64,000 nucleotides of DNA, from contig WJYB01000009.1 of NCBI GenBank assembly GCA_009668015.1, positions 62,001-126,000 on the forward strand. Direction: 5' to 3'. Below the pieces are notes generated by a model, which was not told the origin of the DNA, made no database searches, and saw only the letters and a program-made list of their open reading frames with translations. The stretch's first letter is position 1; each line of letters opens with the position of its first letter. A program made the position numbers and the translations under genes. This stretch comes from Enterobacteriaceae bacterium RIT714 (GTDB taxonomy: Bacteria > Pseudomonadota > Gammaproteobacteria > Enterobacterales > Enterobacteriaceae). Positions 9,942 to 26,760 of this stretch are shown piece by piece.

Positions 9942-12335
9942 TTAGCGTTTTGCCTGCCAGATACGAGCCTGATAATCACGGATTGAACGATCCGAGCTGA
10001 ACATCCCGCAACGGGCAGTATTCAGAATGCACGCCCGGGTCCAGGCCTCCTGATCGCGGTACAACACATCGACCTGCTTCTGGGCTTCGACATAGGCGGT
10101 AAAATCGGCCATCACCAGGTACGGATCGCCGCCCTGTTTGCCGATGCTGTGCAGCATCTGGTCAAAGGCATGTTTATCGCCATCGCTGTATTTGCCGCTT
10201 TCCAACTCTTTCAGCACCGCATCCAACACTTTGTCTTTCTTGCGCCATTTCAGCGGATCGTAACCTTTGGCTTTAAGCGCTTTTACCTGCTCCACGGTAT
10301 GCCCGAAGATAAAGATATTTTCCTCGCCGACCTGCTCGGCAATTTCGACGTTTGCACCATCCAGCGTGCCCACGGTCAGTGCGCCGTTAAGCGCCAGCTT
10401 CATGTTGCCAGTGCCGGACGCCTCTTTGCCCGCAGTGGAAATCTGCTCGGAGATATCCGCCGCCGGGATCAGCATTTCTGCCGCAGAGACGCAGTAATCC
10501 GGCAGGAACACCACTTTCAGCTTATCGCCCACGCTCGGATCGTTGTTCACCGCTTCGGCGACTTTGTTGATGGCCAGGATAATATTCTTCGCCAGGTAGT
10601 AACCCGGGGCGGCTTTAGCACCAAACAGGAACACGCGCGGCACGCGGTCGGCATTCGGGTTTTCGCGGATCTCTTTGTACAGCGCCAGAATGTTCAGCAG
10701 ATTCAGGTGCTGGCGTTTGTACTCGTGCAGGCGTTTGATCTGGATATCAAAAATGGCGTCCGGATTGATTTCAATCCCGGTGCGCACTTTCACAAATTCC
10801 GCCAGACGAACTTTATTCTCCAGCTTGATTGCACGGTATTTCGCACGGAACTTCGCGTCGTCAGCCTGTTTTTCCAGGTTGATCAGCTGGTCAAGATCGT
10901 TCGCCCACTCTTTCTTCAGCGTTTTATCCAGCAGCGCGGCGAGCGCCGGGTTGCACTGTTTGATCCAGCGGCGCGGCGTAATGCCGTTGGTGACGTTATG
11001 GAATTTATTCGGCCAAAGCTGGTGATATTCCGGGAACAGATCTTTCACCACCAGGTCGGAGTGCAATGCCGCCACGCCGTTCACCGCAAAACCACTCACC
11101 ACGCACATGTTCGCCATGCGCACCTGTTTGTCGTGCACCACCGCCAGCTTCGCCCAGACCGCGTTGTCGCCGGGCCAGGTTTTGCTCACCAGGACGTGGA
11201 ACCGATCGTTGATCTGATTGATGATCTGCATATGGCGCGGCAGCAGCGCTTTCACCAGTTTCTCATCCCAGCACTCCAGCGCTTCTGGCATCAGGGTGTG
11301 GTTGGTGTAGGCGAAGGTTTTGCTGGTGATTGCCCAGGCGTCATCCCAGCTCAGCTGGTGCTCATCGATCAATACGCGCAGCAGTTCCGGAATGGCGATG
11401 GTCGGGTGCGTATCGTTGAGCTGAATCACCTCGTAATCGGGCAGTTCCGCCAGCTTGCGGCCCGCCAGATGATGACGACGCAGAATATCCGCGACCGAGC
11501 AGGCGCACTGGAAATACTGCTGCATCAGGCGCAGCTTTTTGCCCGCCAGATGGTTGTCGTTCGGGTAGAGCACTTTGGTGAGTTTTTCGGCGTCGATGCC
11601 CTGCTGTTCGGCACGCAGGAAATCGCCGTCGTTAAATTTGGTCAGATTAAACGGATGCGCGTGCTTCGCCTGCCATAAACGCAGCGGCTGCGCCACGCCG
11701 TTGCGGTAGCCCAGCACCGGCAGATCCCAGGCTTCACCGGTGATCACAAAACCCGGCTCCCAGTGGCCCTGTTTAGACACTTTCCCGCCGATGCCAACGT
11801 GGACATCGAGCTGCGCGTTATGGCGGAACCACGGATAACTGCCGCGATGCCAGTCGTCAGGCGCTTCAATCTGGTGGCCATCAGCAAACGACTGACGGAA
11901 CAGGCCGTACTGATAATTCAGCCCATAACCAGTCGCCGATTGCCCGACGGTGGCCATCGAATCCAGGAAACAGGCCGCCAGACGACCCAAACCGCCGTTA
12001 CCTAATCCCGGATCGGTCTCTTCTTCCAGCAGATCGGTAAGATTCATTTTGTGCTCGTTAAGCACTTCGCTCACCTCCTGATACCAGCCGAGGTTGAGCA
12101 AATTGTTACCCGTCAGGCGACCGATCAGGAACTCCATCGAAATGTAGTTCACATGGCGCTGGCCCTTCACCGGCTTCGCCGCAGGCTGTGCGCTGAGCAG
12201 TTCGGCAAGCGCACCGCTCACTGCCTGCCACCACTGATGAGGCGTCATCTCCTCTGCAGCGTGTAAACCAAAGCGCTGCCACTGACGCGTCAGGGCAGCC
12301 TGAAATTGAGCTTTATTGAAAGTAGGCTGTGACAT
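9942..12335 (-). CDS. malP: Maltodextrin phosphorylase
   Basis: 797 residues (E. coli MalP also 797), a GT35 glycogen-phosphorylase-family enzyme. It cleaves terminal alpha-1,4 glucose from maltodextrins with phosphate, giving glucose-1-phosphate. The PLP-binding segment [15 protein letters not shown] is present, as are [23 protein letters not shown] active-site residues. It lacks the long N-terminal regulatory region of animal phosphorylases. It is the first gene of malPQ and divergent from malT across 588 bases that hold MalT boxes and a CRP site. A second GT35 enzyme, GlgP, is at 19575-22022. Confidence 0.97.
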   Translation of the reverse strand: MSQPTFNKAQFQAALTRQWQRFGLHAAEEMTPHQWWQAVSGALAELLSAQPAAKPVKGQRHVNYISMEFLIGRLTGNNLLNLGWYQEVSEVLNEHKMNLTDLLEEETDPGLGNGGLGRLAACFLDSMATVGQSATGYGLNYQYGLFRQSFADGHQIEAPDDWHRGSYPWFRHNAQLDVHVGIGGKVSKQGHWEPGFVITGEAWDLPVLGYRNGVAQPLRLWQAKHAHPFNLTKFNDGDFLRAEQQGIDAEKLTKVLYPNDNHLAGKKLRLMQQYFQCACSVADILRRHHLAGRKLAELPDYEVIQLNDTHPTIAIPELLRVLIDEHQLSWDDAWAITSKTFAYTNHTLMPEALECWDEKLVKALLPRHMQIINQINDRFHVLVSKTWPGDNAVWAKLAVVHDKQVRMANMCVVSGFAVNGVAALHSDLVVKDLFPEYHQLWPNKFHNVTNGITPRRWIKQCNPALAALLDKTLKKEWANDLDQLINLEKQADDAKFRAKYRAIKLENKVRLAEFVKVRTGIEINPDAIFDIQIKRLHEYKRQHLNLLNILALYKEIRENPNADRVPRVFLFGAKAAPGYYLAKNIILAINKVAEAVNNDPSVGDKLKVVFLPDYCVSAAEMLIPAADISEQISTAGKEASGTGNMKLALNGALTVGTLDGANVEIAEQVGEENIFIFGHTVEQVKALKAKGYDPLKWRKKDKVLDAVLKELESGKYSDGDKHAFDQMLHSIGKQGGDPYLVMADFTAYVEAQKQVDVLYRDQEAWTRACILNTARCGMFSSDRSIRDYQARIWQAKR

Positions 12336-12402
12336 AGGGAATCGGCATCCTGTAGAGAAAGTAAAGATATTGACGCTAGTGTGCCAGGCTCATTCCGGCT
12401 CT

Positions 12403-12449
12403 TCCTCCTCCTGCCGGGGATTAGGCAGGGAGGAGTAGCGGGGATGAGC
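12403..12449. promoter_or_regulatory. MalT box cluster of the malPQ promoter
   Basis: Several copies of the MalT core GGA(T/G)GA lie within 50 bases: GGGGATGAGC at 12440-12449, GGAGGA at 12429-12434, and GGAGGA on the minus strand at 12403-12411. They are 70-115 bases upstream of malP, where MalT binds as ATP- and maltotriose-dependent oligomers in E. coli. The box assignment is by consensus only. Confidence 0.7.
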
Positions 12450-15629
<3,180 letters not shown>

Positions 15630-15639
15630 GCCCTCTGCG

Positions 15640-15683
15640 GTCTGACGCCCTCACCCCGGCCCTCTCCCTTAGGGAGAGGGAGA
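15640..15683. repeat. GC-rich hairpin repeat (REP-like), malT-glpR
   Basis: CCCTCACCCCGG is followed by stem CCTCTCCCT / AGGGAGAGG. This is a single copy of the hairpin family that recurs across the window (17711, 19450, 31118, 38380, 44336, 52596, 60734). It fills the convergent malT-glpR junction and may protect or end both transcripts. Confidence 0.75.
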
Positions 15684-15691
15684 ATGGCTTC

Positions 15692-16450
15692 TCAGCACAA
15701 CTCTAACTGCAGATTATTATCTTTGATCACCTGCAACACCCCTGCTGGCGGCATGATGTCGGTATAAACCGCATTCACCATGCTGATGCTGCCCATGTTC
15801 ACCATCGCATTTCGCCCGAATTTCGAGTGATCCACCACCAGCATGACGTGGCGAGAGTTCTCGATAATCGCCCGTTTGGTGCGAACTTCGTGGTAATCAA
15901 ACTCCAGCAGTGAGCCATCGCTGTCGATGCCGCTGATCCCCAGGATGCCAAAGTCGAGACGGAACTGGGAGATAAAATCGAGCGTCGCTTCGCCAATGAT
16001 TCCACCATCGCGGCTGCGCAACTCGCCGCCCGCCAGAATGATGCGAAAATCTTCTTTCTGCATCAGGGTATTGGCGACGTTGAGGTTGTTCGTCACCACG
16101 CGCAGATTTTCATGATTGAGCAGCGCGTGTGCCACCGCTTCCGGCGTGGTCCCGATATCAATAAACAGCGTCGCGCCGTTGGGGATTTGGCTCGCCACTT
16201 TGGCGGCAATGCGCTCTTTTTCTGCCGTTTGCGTGGCTTTACGATCGTGCCATGACGTGTTCACGGAACTGGACGGCAGCGCCGCGCCGCCGTGATGGCG
16301 CAGAATACGATTCTGATCGGCCAGATCGTTGAGATCGCGACGGATGGTTTGTGGGCTGACGGCAAACTGCTCGACCAGCTCCTCGGTGCTGACGTATCCC
16401 TGCTTTTTGACCAGTTCGATAATGGCGTCATGACGCTGTGTTTGTTTCAT
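15692..16450 (-). CDS. glpR: Glycerol-3-phosphate regulon repressor
   Basis: 252 residues, a DeoR-family repressor with an N-terminal helix-turn-helix (about 1-55: STEELVEQFAVSPQTIRRDL) and a C-terminal sugar-phosphate sensing domain containing IDIGTTPEA. It represses glpD, glpFK, glpTQ and glpACB when glycerol-3-phosphate is low. The start at 16450 gives the E. coli N-terminus MKQTQRHDAII; the frame extends 12 codons further without support. It is last in the glpEGR run, 16 bases after glpG. K-12 strains often carry a glpR mutation; this copy reads through cleanly. Confidence 0.97.
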   Translation of the reverse strand: MKQTQRHDAIIELVKKQGYVSTEELVEQFAVSPQTIRRDLNDLADQNRILRHHGGAALPSSSVNTSWHDRKATQTAEKERIAAKVASQIPNGATLFIDIGTTPEAVAHALLNHENLRVVTNNLNVANTLMQKEDFRIILAGGELRSRDGGIIGEATLDFISQFRLDFGILGISGIDSDGSLLEFDYHEVRTKRAIIENSRHVMLVVDHSKFGRNAMVNMGSISMVNAVYTDIMPPAGVLQVIKDNNLQLELC

Positions 16451-16466
16451 GAAATATCCCTGGAAA

Positions 16467-17297
16467 TTATGTTCGTTTTCGCGCATTCAGCGTATCAGCA
16501 AAGGCCATCGCCAGCCCGACGGCCAGCCCGGTCACGTGTGCGCCATTGGCGATAGACATACCAAACAGATCAAACCATCCGGCAATTAGCCATACTAAAG
16601 CAAAGGTTATTAATCCGCGTTGCAGATAGATGCCGCTCTCCGGATCGCGCTCGCCGCGCAGCCAGACATAGCCCATCAACGCATACACCACGCCCGATAA
16701 TCCGCCAAACCACGGGCCGCTGAATTTATGCTGCACATAACCGCTCAACAGCGCGCTGATCACCGTAATAACGATCAGTTTTCCGCTGCCCAGACGCTTC
16801 TCGACCGCGCCGCCCAGATACCACCACCACAGCAGGTTAAAGAGAATATGCAGCACGGAGAAGTGCATCAGCGCGTGGGTAAAGTAGCGCCAGACGTCGA
16901 ATTGCAAAGAGGGATCGTACGGCCACGCCAGCGCGATCATGACCTGCTGGTCGCCCACGACGTTCATGATGATAAACACCAGAATGCAGGCCGCCATCAG
17001 CAGCAACGTAAACGGCCCGGCCCGTTCGCGGACAGTGGCTAAGAAAGGGAAACGTTGATAGTGCAACCCACTATCCGTCTGGCCGGAAGTCCAGCTTGCC
17101 GCCAGATAGCGTGGATCGGCTGGATTCTCAAGAAAACGCGCCAGCTCCGTATTGACTCGCCCGGCCTGGCTTTCGTCAGCCAGCCAGACATCGGTTTGCG
17201 TATGCTGCTGAATCGTCAGGACAACACCCTGCGTCGCCATATAATCGACAAACGCCTGAGCCACGCGCGGGTTGGTAAAAGAAGTAATCATTAACAT
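16467..17297 (-). CDS. glpG: Rhomboid intramembrane serine protease GlpG
   Basis: 276 residues, the E. coli length. It has an N-terminal cytoplasmic domain (1-85) and six membrane helices. The catalytic dyad is Ser201 in GGLSG and His254 in NGAHVTG; the [10 protein letters not shown] and [10 protein letters not shown] segments are typical of rhomboids. It cleaves helix-destabilised transmembrane segments in the inner membrane, with orphan respiratory subunits reported as substrates. The start at 17297 is the second in-frame ATG and matches the family; the first would add nine residues. Confidence 0.97.
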   Translation of the reverse strand: MLMITSFTNPRVAQAFVDYMATQGVVLTIQQHTQTDVWLADESQAGRVNTELARFLENPADPRYLAASWTSGQTDSGLHYQRFPFLATVRERAGPFTLLLMAACILVFIIMNVVGDQQVMIALAWPYDPSLQFDVWRYFTHALMHFSVLHILFNLLWWWYLGGAVEKRLGSGKLIVITVISALLSGYVQHKFSGPWFGGLSGVVYALMGYVWLRGERDPESGIYLQRGLITFALVWLIAGWFDLFGMSIANGAHVTGLAVGLAMAFADTLNARKRT

Positions 17298-17344
17298 GGG
17301 CGGCAGTCGCTCAATTCCATACAAAAGAGGACAGTATAGAGGTA

Positions 17345-17677
17345 TTAGCCCCCAAAGGCGTGCTCAACTTCTGCCGGAAAATGACGATGCCAGGCATCGA
17401 AGCCCCCGTCGACGCTGTATACCGCGTCATAGCCCTGCTGGAGCAGATACTGCGCCGCGCCTTTGCTGCTGTTCCCGTGATAGCACATCACCATCACTGG
17501 CGTTTCAAAATCATTATCGCGCATAAACACGCCCAAAGAGTCGTTGGTCAGATGGAAAGCACCCGGCGTGTGTCCCACGGCAAAACTTTGCGGATCGCGG
17601 ATATCCACCAGCACGGCCTTGCCCTGATGCATCTTCTGATGGGCTTCTTCAACGTTAATACATTCAAACTGATCCAT
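17345..17677 (-). CDS. glpE: Thiosulfate sulfurtransferase GlpE
   Basis: 110 residues, a single-domain rhodanese (E. coli 108). The active-site loop is CYHGNSS with catalytic Cys65. It transfers sulfane sulfur from thiosulfate to cyanide or thioredoxin in vitro; its role in the cell is unclear. The C-terminus (EHAFGG) differs slightly from K-12. It is the first gene of glpEGR, divergent from glpD over 239 bases that contain GlpR operators and a REP-like hairpin. An N-terminal extension of 16 codons runs into that repeat and is rejected. Confidence 0.96.
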   Translation of the reverse strand: MDQFECINVEEAHQKMHQGKAVLVDIRDPQSFAVGHTPGAFHLTNDSLGVFMRDNDFETPVMVMCYHGNSSKGAAQYLLQQGYDAVYSVDGGFDAWHRHFPAEVEHAFGG

Positions 17678-17710
17678 GGTGTTCTCTTTCGTTTTAGCGG
17701 GTCTGGTGCG

Positions 17711-17753
17711 GTCTGATGCCCTCACCCCGGCCCTCTCCCGCGGGGAGAGGGGG
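17711..17753. repeat. GC-rich hairpin repeat (REP-like), glpE-glpD
   Basis: Same family as at 15640: GATGCCCTCACCCCGG then CCCTCTCCC and GGGGAGAGGG. It is unusual among the copies in lying between divergent genes, 34 bases upstream of glpE, where it would fall in a 5' leader. Confidence 0.75.
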
Positions 17754-17864
17754 AAACTATTTTACCGCGTAGTGTACGTCCTGACGGCGGCGAAACGCCA
17801 TTATGTTATCTCTATCACTCAAAAATGTTTTTTTGATGTTACCAAAAGCGCGTTCATTTGCTAT

Positions 17865-17904
17865 TATGAGCGATATCGAACATTTATGAGCTTTAACGAA
17901 AGTG
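17865..17904. promoter_or_regulatory. Tandem GlpR operators of glpD
   Basis: The first operator, TATGAGCGATATCGAACATT (17865-17884), fits the GlpR palindrome around CGATATCGA. A second, TTATGAGCTTTAACGAAAGT (17884-17903), follows directly. The pair ends 13 bases before the glpD start and is nearly the same as the known E. coli glpD operator, where GlpR binds cooperatively. Confidence 0.85.
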
Positions 17905-17916
17905 CGTGAGGGTGAT

Positions 17917-19425
17917 ATGGAAACCAAAGATCTGATTGTGATAGGCGGTGGCATCAACGGTGCCGGTATCGCGGCAGATGCTGCAGGACGCGGACTATCT
18001 GTGCTGATGCTGGAAGCCAACGATCTTGCCTGTGCGACATCGTCCGCCAGCTCCAAACTGATCCACGGCGGCCTGCGCTACCTGGAGCACTACGAGTTCC
18101 GCCTGGTCAGTGAAGCGCTGGCCGAGCGTGAAGTATTGCTGAAAATGGCCCCTCATCTGGCCATTCCGATGCGTTTCCGTCTGCCGCATCGCCCGCATCT
18201 TCGCCCTGCCTGGATGATTCGCATTGGTTTGTTTATGTACGATCATCTGGGTAAACGCACCAGCCTGCCGGGCTCTACCGGTTTGCGTTTTGGCGCAGAA
18301 TCGGTCCTGAAGCCAGAGATCGTGCGCGGATTCGAATATTCCGACTGCTGGGTGGACGACGCTCGCCTGGTGCTGGCGAACGCCCAGATGGTGGTGCAGA
18401 AAGACGGCGAGGTGAAAACCCGCACTCGCGCGACCTCGGCACGCCGTGAAAACGGGCTGTGGATCGTTGAAGCCGAAGACATTGATACCGGTGAGAAATT
18501 TAGCTGGCAAGCGCGCGGCCTGGTCAATGCCACCGGCCCGTGGGTGAAACAGTTCTTCGACGATGGTATGCATCTGCCTTCGCCATACGGTATTCGCCTG
18601 ATCAAAGGCAGCCATATTGTCGTGCCACGCGCACACACGCAGAAGCAGGCTTACATCCTGCAAAACGAAGATAAGCGCATCGTGTTTGTGATCCCGTGGA
18701 TGGATGAATTTTCGATCATCGGTACGACAGACGTCGAGTACAAAGGCGATCCGAAAAACGTCGAGATCGACGAGAGCGAAATTGGCTACCTGCTGAAAGT
18801 GTACAACGCGCACTTTAAGAAACAGCTTGGCCGCGATGACGTGGTCTGGACTTACTCCGGCGTGCGTCCGCTGTGCGATGACGAATCCGATTCGCCGCAG
18901 GCGATTACGCGCGACTACACGCTCGATATTCACGACGTTGACGGTCAGGCTCCTCTGCTGTCCGTCTTCGGCGGTAAACTGACCACCTATCGTAAGCTGG
19001 CTGAACACGCGCTGGAAAAACTGACGCCATACTACAAAGGCATCGGCCCGGCGTGGACGAAGGACGCCACGCTGCCTGGCGGCGATATTGGTAGCGATCG
19101 CGACGACTTTGCGGCAAAACTGCGCCGTCGTTATCCGTTCATTACTGAATCCATGGCGCGCCATTTTGCCCGTACCTACGGCAGTAATACGGAGCAGGTC
19201 CTGGGCGAAGCCAAAACGCTGGCCGACCTCGGCGAACATTTTGGTCATGAGCTGTACGAAGCGGAGCTGCGTTACCTGGTTGAACACGAGTGGGTCCGTC
19301 GTCTGGACGATGCGATCTGGCGTCGAACCAAAGAGGGGATGTGGCTGGATGCGGAACAGCAGTCGCGCGTAGCCCAGTGGCTGACTCAGCATGCCGGCAA
19401 ACGTCAGCTGTCGTTAGCGTCGTAA
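17917..19425 (+). CDS. glpD: Aerobic glycerol-3-phosphate dehydrogenase
   Basis: 502 residues (E. coli 501). It oxidises glycerol-3-phosphate to dihydroxyacetone phosphate and passes electrons to ubiquinone as a peripheral inner-membrane flavoenzyme. The FAD-binding Rossmann motif GGGINGAGIAADAAGRG is at residues 10-26, followed by the family signature SSKLIHGGLRYLE. ATG 17917 was chosen because it gives METKDLIVIGGG; the frame opens five codons earlier. Tandem GlpR sites lie just upstream. Downstream are two REP-like hairpins and a shared terminator with glgP. Confidence 0.98.
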   Translation: METKDLIVIGGGINGAGIAADAAGRGLSVLMLEANDLACATSSASSKLIHGGLRYLEHYEFRLVSEALAEREVLLKMAPHLAIPMRFRLPHRPHLRPAWMIRIGLFMYDHLGKRTSLPGSTGLRFGAESVLKPEIVRGFEYSDCWVDDARLVLANAQMVVQKDGEVKTRTRATSARRENGLWIVEAEDIDTGEKFSWQARGLVNATGPWVKQFFDDGMHLPSPYGIRLIKGSHIVVPRAHTQKQAYILQNEDKRIVFVIPWMDEFSIIGTTDVEYKGDPKNVEIDESEIGYLLKVYNAHFKKQLGRDDVVWTYSGVRPLCDDESDSPQAITRDYTLDIHDVDGQAPLLSVFGGKLTTYRKLAEHALEKLTPYYKGIGPAWTKDATLPGGDIGSDRDDFAAKLRRRYPFITESMARHFARTYGSNTEQVLGEAKTLADLGEHFGHELYEAELRYLVEHEWVRRLDDAIWRRTKEGMWLDAEQQSRVAQWLTQHAGKRQLSLAS

Positions 19426-19444
19426 TGGTCGTGGGCCTGTGCGG

Positions 19445-19536
19445 CCTTTTGCCCTCACCCCGACCCTCTCCCAGAGGGAGAAGGGGAAAATAGAGCCCTC
19501 TGCTGTTTCAAACCCGCTCTCCCGCAGGAGAGGGTG
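19445..19536. repeat. Two REP-like hairpins after glpD
   Basis: One unit reads CCCTCACCCCGACCCTCTCCC with GGGAGAAGGGG (about 19452-19488). A second short one has CTCTCCC / GGAGAGGG (19515-19533) running into the TGCAAACACTAAAAAGG lead of the terminator. They belong to the window-wide hairpin family and occupy the convergent glpD-glgP junction. Confidence 0.7.
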
Positions 19537-19540
19537 CAAA

Positions 19541-19574
19541 CACTAAAAAGGCAACCTTCGGTTGCCTTTTGCTT

Positions 19575-19575
<1 letters not shown>
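19541..19575. terminator. Terminator between glpD and glgP
   Basis: Stem AAAAAGGCAACC / GGTTGCCTTTT with loop TTC, with A-run on the left and T-run on the right, so it can act on both strands. The same hairpin with the same flanks recurs at 31072-31100 (inverted) and 52638-52668. Confidence 0.9.
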
Positions 19576-22037
<2,462 letters not shown>

Positions 22038-23474
22038 TTATGACATCAAGCGTTGATAAAGATCGCGGTAGGACTGCGCCGCAACATGCCAACTAAAGTC
22101 CATCGCCATCGCCTGACGTTGTACAAAACGCCATAACGATGGGCGCGACCATAATACAAATGCTCGCCGGATCGCCCGTAACAGCGACCAGGCATTGCTG
22201 TCTTCAAAGGCAAATCCGGTGGCAACGCCGTCCGCCAGGTTTTCCAGTGACGTATCTGAAACAGTATCCGCCAGTCCGCCGGTGCGACGCACGAGCGGCA
22301 GCGTGCCGTACTTGAGTCCGTACAGCTGGGTTAAGCCGCACGGCTCAAACCGGCTCGGCACCAGAATCACATCTGAGCCGCCCATAATGCGGTGGGAAAA
22401 CGCCTCGTGATAACCAATCTGAACGCCGACCTGACCCGGGTGTTCGGCTGCCGCGGCAAGGAAACCTTCCTGCAACACCGGATCCCCCGCGCCCAGCAGC
22501 GCCAGCTGGCCGCCCTGCTCCAGCAATCCCGGCAGGGCTTCCAGCACCAGATCCAGCCCTTTCTGGCTGGTCAGGCGGCTGACCACGGCAAACAACGGCA
22601 CTTTGTCGTTTACCTTTAGTCCCATCGCAATCTGCAGCTGGCGCTTGTTCTCGGCTTTGTCTTCCACCGAATCGCGGTTATAGCGCGAGGCCAACAGAAG
22701 ATCGGTTTCCGGGCTCCAGATTTTTTCATCCACGCCGTTAAGAATGCCCGACAGGCGCCCTTCTCGGTGTCGCTGACGCAACAGCCCTTCCATGCCGTAG
22801 CCAAATTCTGGTTCGGTAATTTCCCGCGCATAGGTCGGGCTGACCGCCGTAATGTGATCGGCGTAATACAGCCCTGCCTTCAGAAACGAAATCTGACCGT
22901 TAAATTCCAGCCCGTGCATGTTATAGAACGACCATGGCAGATCGATGTCATTCATATGATGGGCGTAATACATGCCCTGATACGCCAGGTTATGAACCGT
23001 AAAGACCGACTTTGCCGGGTGACCGCGCGCCGCCAGATAAGCCGGTGCCAGCCCGGCGTGCCAGTCATGCGCATGCACAATGTCGGGCCGCCAGAACGGA
23101 TCAAGACCGACCGCCATTTCGGCCCCCACCCAACCGAGCAACGCAAAACGCAGCACGTTATCGGTATAGGCAAATAAGTTGGTGTCGTGGTACGGGCTCC
23201 CTGGACGATCGTATAAATGCGGCGCATCTATCAGGTAAATGCCGACGCCATTGTAGTGTCCGTACAGCAACGTGATACGCCCGGCGAACGTATCGCGGCG
23301 GCTGACGACCTGAGCATCAGGTATGCCACGGCGGAGATCGGGAAAAGCGGGCAATAACACGCGCGTATCAATGCCCTCTGCAATTTGTGCCGCCGGTAAC
23401 GCACCGAGTACATCCGCCAGCCCGCCCGTTTTCAGCAGCGGGAACATCTCAGAACATACATGTAAAACCTGCAT
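22038..23474 (-). CDS. glgA: Glycogen synthase (ADP-glucose)
   Basis: 478 residues (E. coli 477), a GT5 retaining glycosyltransferase. It adds glucose from ADP-glucose to the growing alpha-1,4 chain. The ADP-glucose-binding motif KTGGL is at 15-19, and the C-terminal segment with [14 protein letters not shown] carries the catalytic Glu. The start at 23474 overlaps the glgC stop by one base (TGATG), showing translational coupling. The frame stays open 61 codons upstream inside glgC, but that part is not family sequence. Confidence 0.98.
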   Translation of the reverse strand: MQVLHVCSEMFPLLKTGGLADVLGALPAAQIAEGIDTRVLLPAFPDLRRGIPDAQVVSRRDTFAGRITLLYGHYNGVGIYLIDAPHLYDRPGSPYHDTNLFAYTDNVLRFALLGWVGAEMAVGLDPFWRPDIVHAHDWHAGLAPAYLAARGHPAKSVFTVHNLAYQGMYYAHHMNDIDLPWSFYNMHGLEFNGQISFLKAGLYYADHITAVSPTYAREITEPEFGYGMEGLLRQRHREGRLSGILNGVDEKIWSPETDLLLASRYNRDSVEDKAENKRQLQIAMGLKVNDKVPLFAVVSRLTSQKGLDLVLEALPGLLEQGGQLALLGAGDPVLQEGFLAAAAEHPGQVGVQIGYHEAFSHRIMGGSDVILVPSRFEPCGLTQLYGLKYGTLPLVRRTGGLADTVSDTSLENLADGVATGFAFEDSNAWSLLRAIRRAFVLWSRPSLWRFVQRQAMAMDFSWHVAAQSYRDLYQRLMS

Positions 23475-24769
23475 CATCGCTCCTGTTTGACCTGCAGTTT
23501 GCGCAGCATTTCGCGCGTAACCAGTACGATGCCTTCTTCTGAGCGGTAGAAACGGCGAGCATCTTCTTCCGCATTCTCCCCAATCACCATGCCTTCCGGA
23601 ATAATGCAGGCACGGTCGATAACACAGCGGCGCAAACGACATGAACGCCCGATCCATACATCCGGCAGCAGCACCGACGAATCGATATTGCAGAAGGAGT
23701 TCACCCGCACGCGCGGGAAGAGGACCGATTGCACCACCACAGAACCCGAAATAATGCAGCCACCCGACACCAGAGAGTTCAGCGTCATACCGTGGCTACC
23801 TGAACGATCCTGCACAAATTTCGCCGGCGGTAGCGACTCCATATGGGTGCGAATCGGCCAGTTCTGGTCATACATATCAAGTTCTGGCGTAACGGAGGCT
23901 AAATCCAGGTTGGCCTTCCAGTACGCTTCCAGCGTGCCAACATCGCGCCAGTAAGGCTCGGCATCCGGATCCGACTGCACACAGGAGAGCGGGAAAGGAT
24001 GTGCATAGGCCATGCCAGCTTTGGTGATTTTGGGAATGATATCTTTGCCAAAGTCGTGGCTGGAATTTTCATCCTTGTCGTCTTCTTCCAGCAGCTCGTA
24101 AAGATAATCAGCATCAAAGATATAGATCCCCATGCTGGCGAGCGATTTGGTGGCATCCGTCGGCATGGTCGGCGGATTGGCGGGCTTCTCGACAAAATCA
24201 ATAATCTTGTCATTCTCGTCAACGTCCATCACGCCAAATGCCGTCGCTTCAGCAACGGGCACTGGCATGCACGCCACGGTGCAACGCGCCCCTTTTTCGA
24301 CGTGATCGATAAGCATGTACGAGTAGTCTTGTTTGTAAATATGGTCACCCGCCAGGATGACGACGTATTCCGCGCCGTAGCGGCGAATGATGTCGAGGTT
24401 TTGCGTCACCGCATCGGCCGTCCCGCGATACCAGTTTTCGCCATGCACGCGCTGCTGCGCCGGAAGCAGATCAACAAACTCGTTCATCTCTTCGCTGAAA
24501 AATGACCAGCCGCGCTGGATGTGCTGCACCAGCGTGTGCGACTGATACTGCGTGATCACACCGATACGGCGGATCCCGGAGTTAAGACAATTAGATAACG
24601 CAAAATCAATAATGCGGAACTTACCACCAAAGTGAACGGCAGGCTTGGCGCGCTTGATGGTCAAATCTTTCAGACGGGTACCACGTCCGCCAGCCAGTAT
24701 CAGCGCGACCGTTTTTAAGGGTAACTGGCGCGCCAACATCAAGGGATCGTTCTTCTCTAATCTCACCAT
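23474..24769 (-). CDS. glgC: Glucose-1-phosphate adenylyltransferase
   Basis: 431 residues, the E. coli length. It makes ADP-glucose from glucose-1-phosphate and ATP, the committed and allosterically controlled step (fructose-1,6-bisphosphate activates, AMP inhibits in enterics). The nucleotidyltransferase motif GGRGTRL is near residue 26-32, with [15 protein letters not shown] after it. The C-terminal left-handed beta-helix holds the activator region. The start at 24769 gives MVRLEKND; 12 upstream codons are rejected. It is 17 bases after glgX. Confidence 0.98.
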   Translation of the reverse strand: MVRLEKNDPLMLARQLPLKTVALILAGGRGTRLKDLTIKRAKPAVHFGGKFRIIDFALSNCLNSGIRRIGVITQYQSHTLVQHIQRGWSFFSEEMNEFVDLLPAQQRVHGENWYRGTADAVTQNLDIIRRYGAEYVVILAGDHIYKQDYSYMLIDHVEKGARCTVACMPVPVAEATAFGVMDVDENDKIIDFVEKPANPPTMPTDATKSLASMGIYIFDADYLYELLEEDDKDENSSHDFGKDIIPKITKAGMAYAHPFPLSCVQSDPDAEPYWRDVGTLEAYWKANLDLASVTPELDMYDQNWPIRTHMESLPPAKFVQDRSGSHGMTLNSLVSGGCIISGSVVVQSVLFPRVRVNSFCNIDSSVLLPDVWIGRSCRLRRCVIDRACIIPEGMVIGENAEEDARRFYRSEEGIVLVTREMLRKLQVKQER

Positions 24770-24786
24770 GACTAACTCCTTTTTTA

Positions 24787-26760
24787 TCATCTTTGGAAAA
24801 CGCACACTCCCTGTGCAGGCCCATGCCAGACAGCCATTACCACCGGATTATCCTCTCCGGCAAATGGAGGAATAGAGCGCCATTCCCCGTCAGGTAGAAC
24901 AAACTCCACGACCTCGTGCGTCGCGTTTAACGTGATAAGCCAGTTATCCGAAAGCCGGATTTGCAGACATGGGATACCGTTCTGCCACTCTTGCGCACTG
25001 AGCGGTTGCGCCGCTTTATTTAACCACTGGACGTTCCCGTCCCCCTCCTCCCACCACTGATCCGCAGTGAGCGCAGGAATGGTCTGCCGGAGGTGAATCA
25101 ACGCAGCGGTAAAGTGAGTTAATCCGCTGTTGCACTGCGCCCAGTCAAGCCAGGTTAACGCGTTATCCTGACAGTAGGCGTTGTTATTGCCGTGCTGACT
25201 GTGGCCATGTTCATCACCCGCCAGCAGCATCGGCGTCCCTTGCGAAAGCAGTAATGTCGTCAACAGCGCATGCATGCTGGCGCGTCGCCGCTCAATGACA
25301 TCCTCGCTTCCCCCTAACCCCTCTATACCATGATTAAAGCTATGGTTATTGTTAGTCCCATCGCGGTTTTCTTCGCCGTTTGCCTCATTGTGTTTCTGAT
25401 TGAAACAAACGCAGTCACGAAGGGTAAATCCGTCGTGCGCCGTCACCAGATTGACGGTGGCGGACGGTTTTCTGCCGTTGTGTTTGAACACATCGCTGGA
25501 TGCAGAAACGCGCCCGGCCAGCTCGCCCAACGGCAAACTTCTTTCGAGCCAAAAACGGCGTGCCGCATCGCGAAATTGATCATTCCACTCCGCAAACGGC
25601 GGCGGGAAATTCCCCACCTGATAACCACCATCCCCGATATCCCACGGCTCCGCGATCAACTTCACGCGCGATAACACCGGACAGTTTTTAATCGCCTCAA
25701 ACAGCGGAGCCTGCTGGCTAAACGTCGGCGTACGGCCCATCACCGAGGCCAGGTCAAAACGAAAACCATCAATATGGTAAGTCTCGACCCAGTACTTCAG
25801 GCAGGCATGCGCAAAGTCCGTTACAGCAGGATGGCTGAGGTTGAGCGTGTTACCGCAACCGGTCCAGTTGTGATAATCACCATCTTCCCTGATCCAATAA
25901 TAGCTACGGTTATCGATTCCGCGCATCGAGAGCGTAGGCCCGTCGAGATCCAGTTCCGCGCTGTGGTTCAGCACCACATCAAGAATGACCTCAATTCCGG
26001 CCTGATGGAGCGCTTTCACCGCATCACGGAATTCATCCCGGGCTTTATCAGGATGCGAGGCATAACGGGGATCGAGCGCGAACATGGCCAACGGGTTGTA
26101 GCCCCAGTAGTTGGTCAGCCCAAGCCGCAGCAAACGGGGTTCGGAGGCAAAATGCGCCACCGGCAGCAGCTCCAGGGCGGTGATACCGAGATGCTTCAAA
26201 TACGCAATCATCACCGGATGAGCGAGCGCTTTATAGGTTCCGCGGATCTCCTGCGGAATAGACGGATGCAGGTAAGTCAGGCCTTTAACGTGGGCTTCAT
26301 AAATCACGGTCCGGCCCCACGGCGTGGCGGGCGGCGCGTCATCTTCCCAGTTATACGTATCACTCACGACCACGCCTTTTGGCGCAACAGTCGCACTGTC
26401 GCGAGGGTCGGGGGCGTTATCGCCATCCAGGAAAAGGGGGTCATCTTTTACGTCCCCTTCCACGCGATGCGCGCAAGGATCAACGAGCAATTTTGCCGGA
26501 TTGAATCGCAGCCCCCGATCCGGCTGCCAGGGCCCATGTACGCGAAAACCGTAGCGTAAACCCGGTCTGCCATCCGCCAGATAGCCGTGCCAGATATCCC
26601 CGCTGCGCTCTGGCAGGTCGTAGCGATATTCATTGCCTTCGCCGTCAAACACACAAAGCTCTACCCGTTCCGCATGGGAGGAAAACAGGGTGAAGTTGAC
26701 CCCTTGACCATCGAAACTGGCTCCGGGCGGTGCGGATTTACCGGCCGTGAGTTGCGTCAT
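24787..26760 (-). CDS. glgX: Glycogen debranching enzyme GlgX
   Basis: 657 residues, as in E. coli; GH13 isoamylase-type with an N-terminal CBM48. It hydrolyses alpha-1,6 links of the short branches left by GlgP. The catalytic nucleophile Asp is in GFRFDLA, the acid Glu in LIAEPWD, and the third Asp in TAHDGFTL. It is cytoplasmic. The ATG overlaps the glgB stop as ATGA (26757-26760), which couples the two; the frame opens seven codons earlier but the second ATG matches the family. Confidence 0.98.
   Translation of the reverse strand: MTQLTAGKSAPPGASFDGQGVNFTLFSSHAERVELCVFDGEGNEYRYDLPERSGDIWHGYLADGRPGLRYGFRVHGPWQPDRGLRFNPAKLLVDPCAHRVEGDVKDDPLFLDGDNAPDPRDSATVAPKGVVVSDTYNWEDDAPPATPWGRTVIYEAHVKGLTYLHPSIPQEIRGTYKALAHPVMIAYLKHLGITALELLPVAHFASEPRLLRLGLTNYWGYNPLAMFALDPRYASHPDKARDEFRDAVKALHQAGIEVILDVVLNHSAELDLDGPTLSMRGIDNRSYYWIREDGDYHNWTGCGNTLNLSHPAVTDFAHACLKYWVETYHIDGFRFDLASVMGRTPTFSQQAPLFEAIKNCPVLSRVKLIAEPWDIGDGGYQVGNFPPPFAEWNDQFRDAARRFWLERSLPLGELAGRVSASSDVFKHNGRKPSATVNLVTAHDGFTLRDCVCFNQKHNEANGEENRDGTNNNHSFNHGIEGLGGSEDVIERRRASMHALLTTLLLSQGTPMLLAGDEHGHSQHGNNNAYCQDNALTWLDWAQCNSGLTHFTAALIHLRQTIPALTADQWWEEGDGNVQWLNKAAQPLSAQEWQNGIPCLQIRLSDNWLITLNATHEVVEFVLPDGEWRSIPPFAGEDNPVVMAVWHGPAQGVCVFQR

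Noticed and set aside
10149..11678. 509-codon frame on the plus strand
   Set aside because: It is exactly antisense to malP, in register with its codons, with a His/Gln/Arg-rich product typical of GC-rich shadow frames.
17995..19392. 465-codon frame on the minus strand
   Set aside because: Antisense shadow of glpD; no family resemblance and no ribosome-binding sequence.
23475..23657. 61-codon N-terminal extension of glgA
   Set aside because: It lies within glgC and does not match glycogen synthase; MQVLHVCSE at 23474 is the family start.
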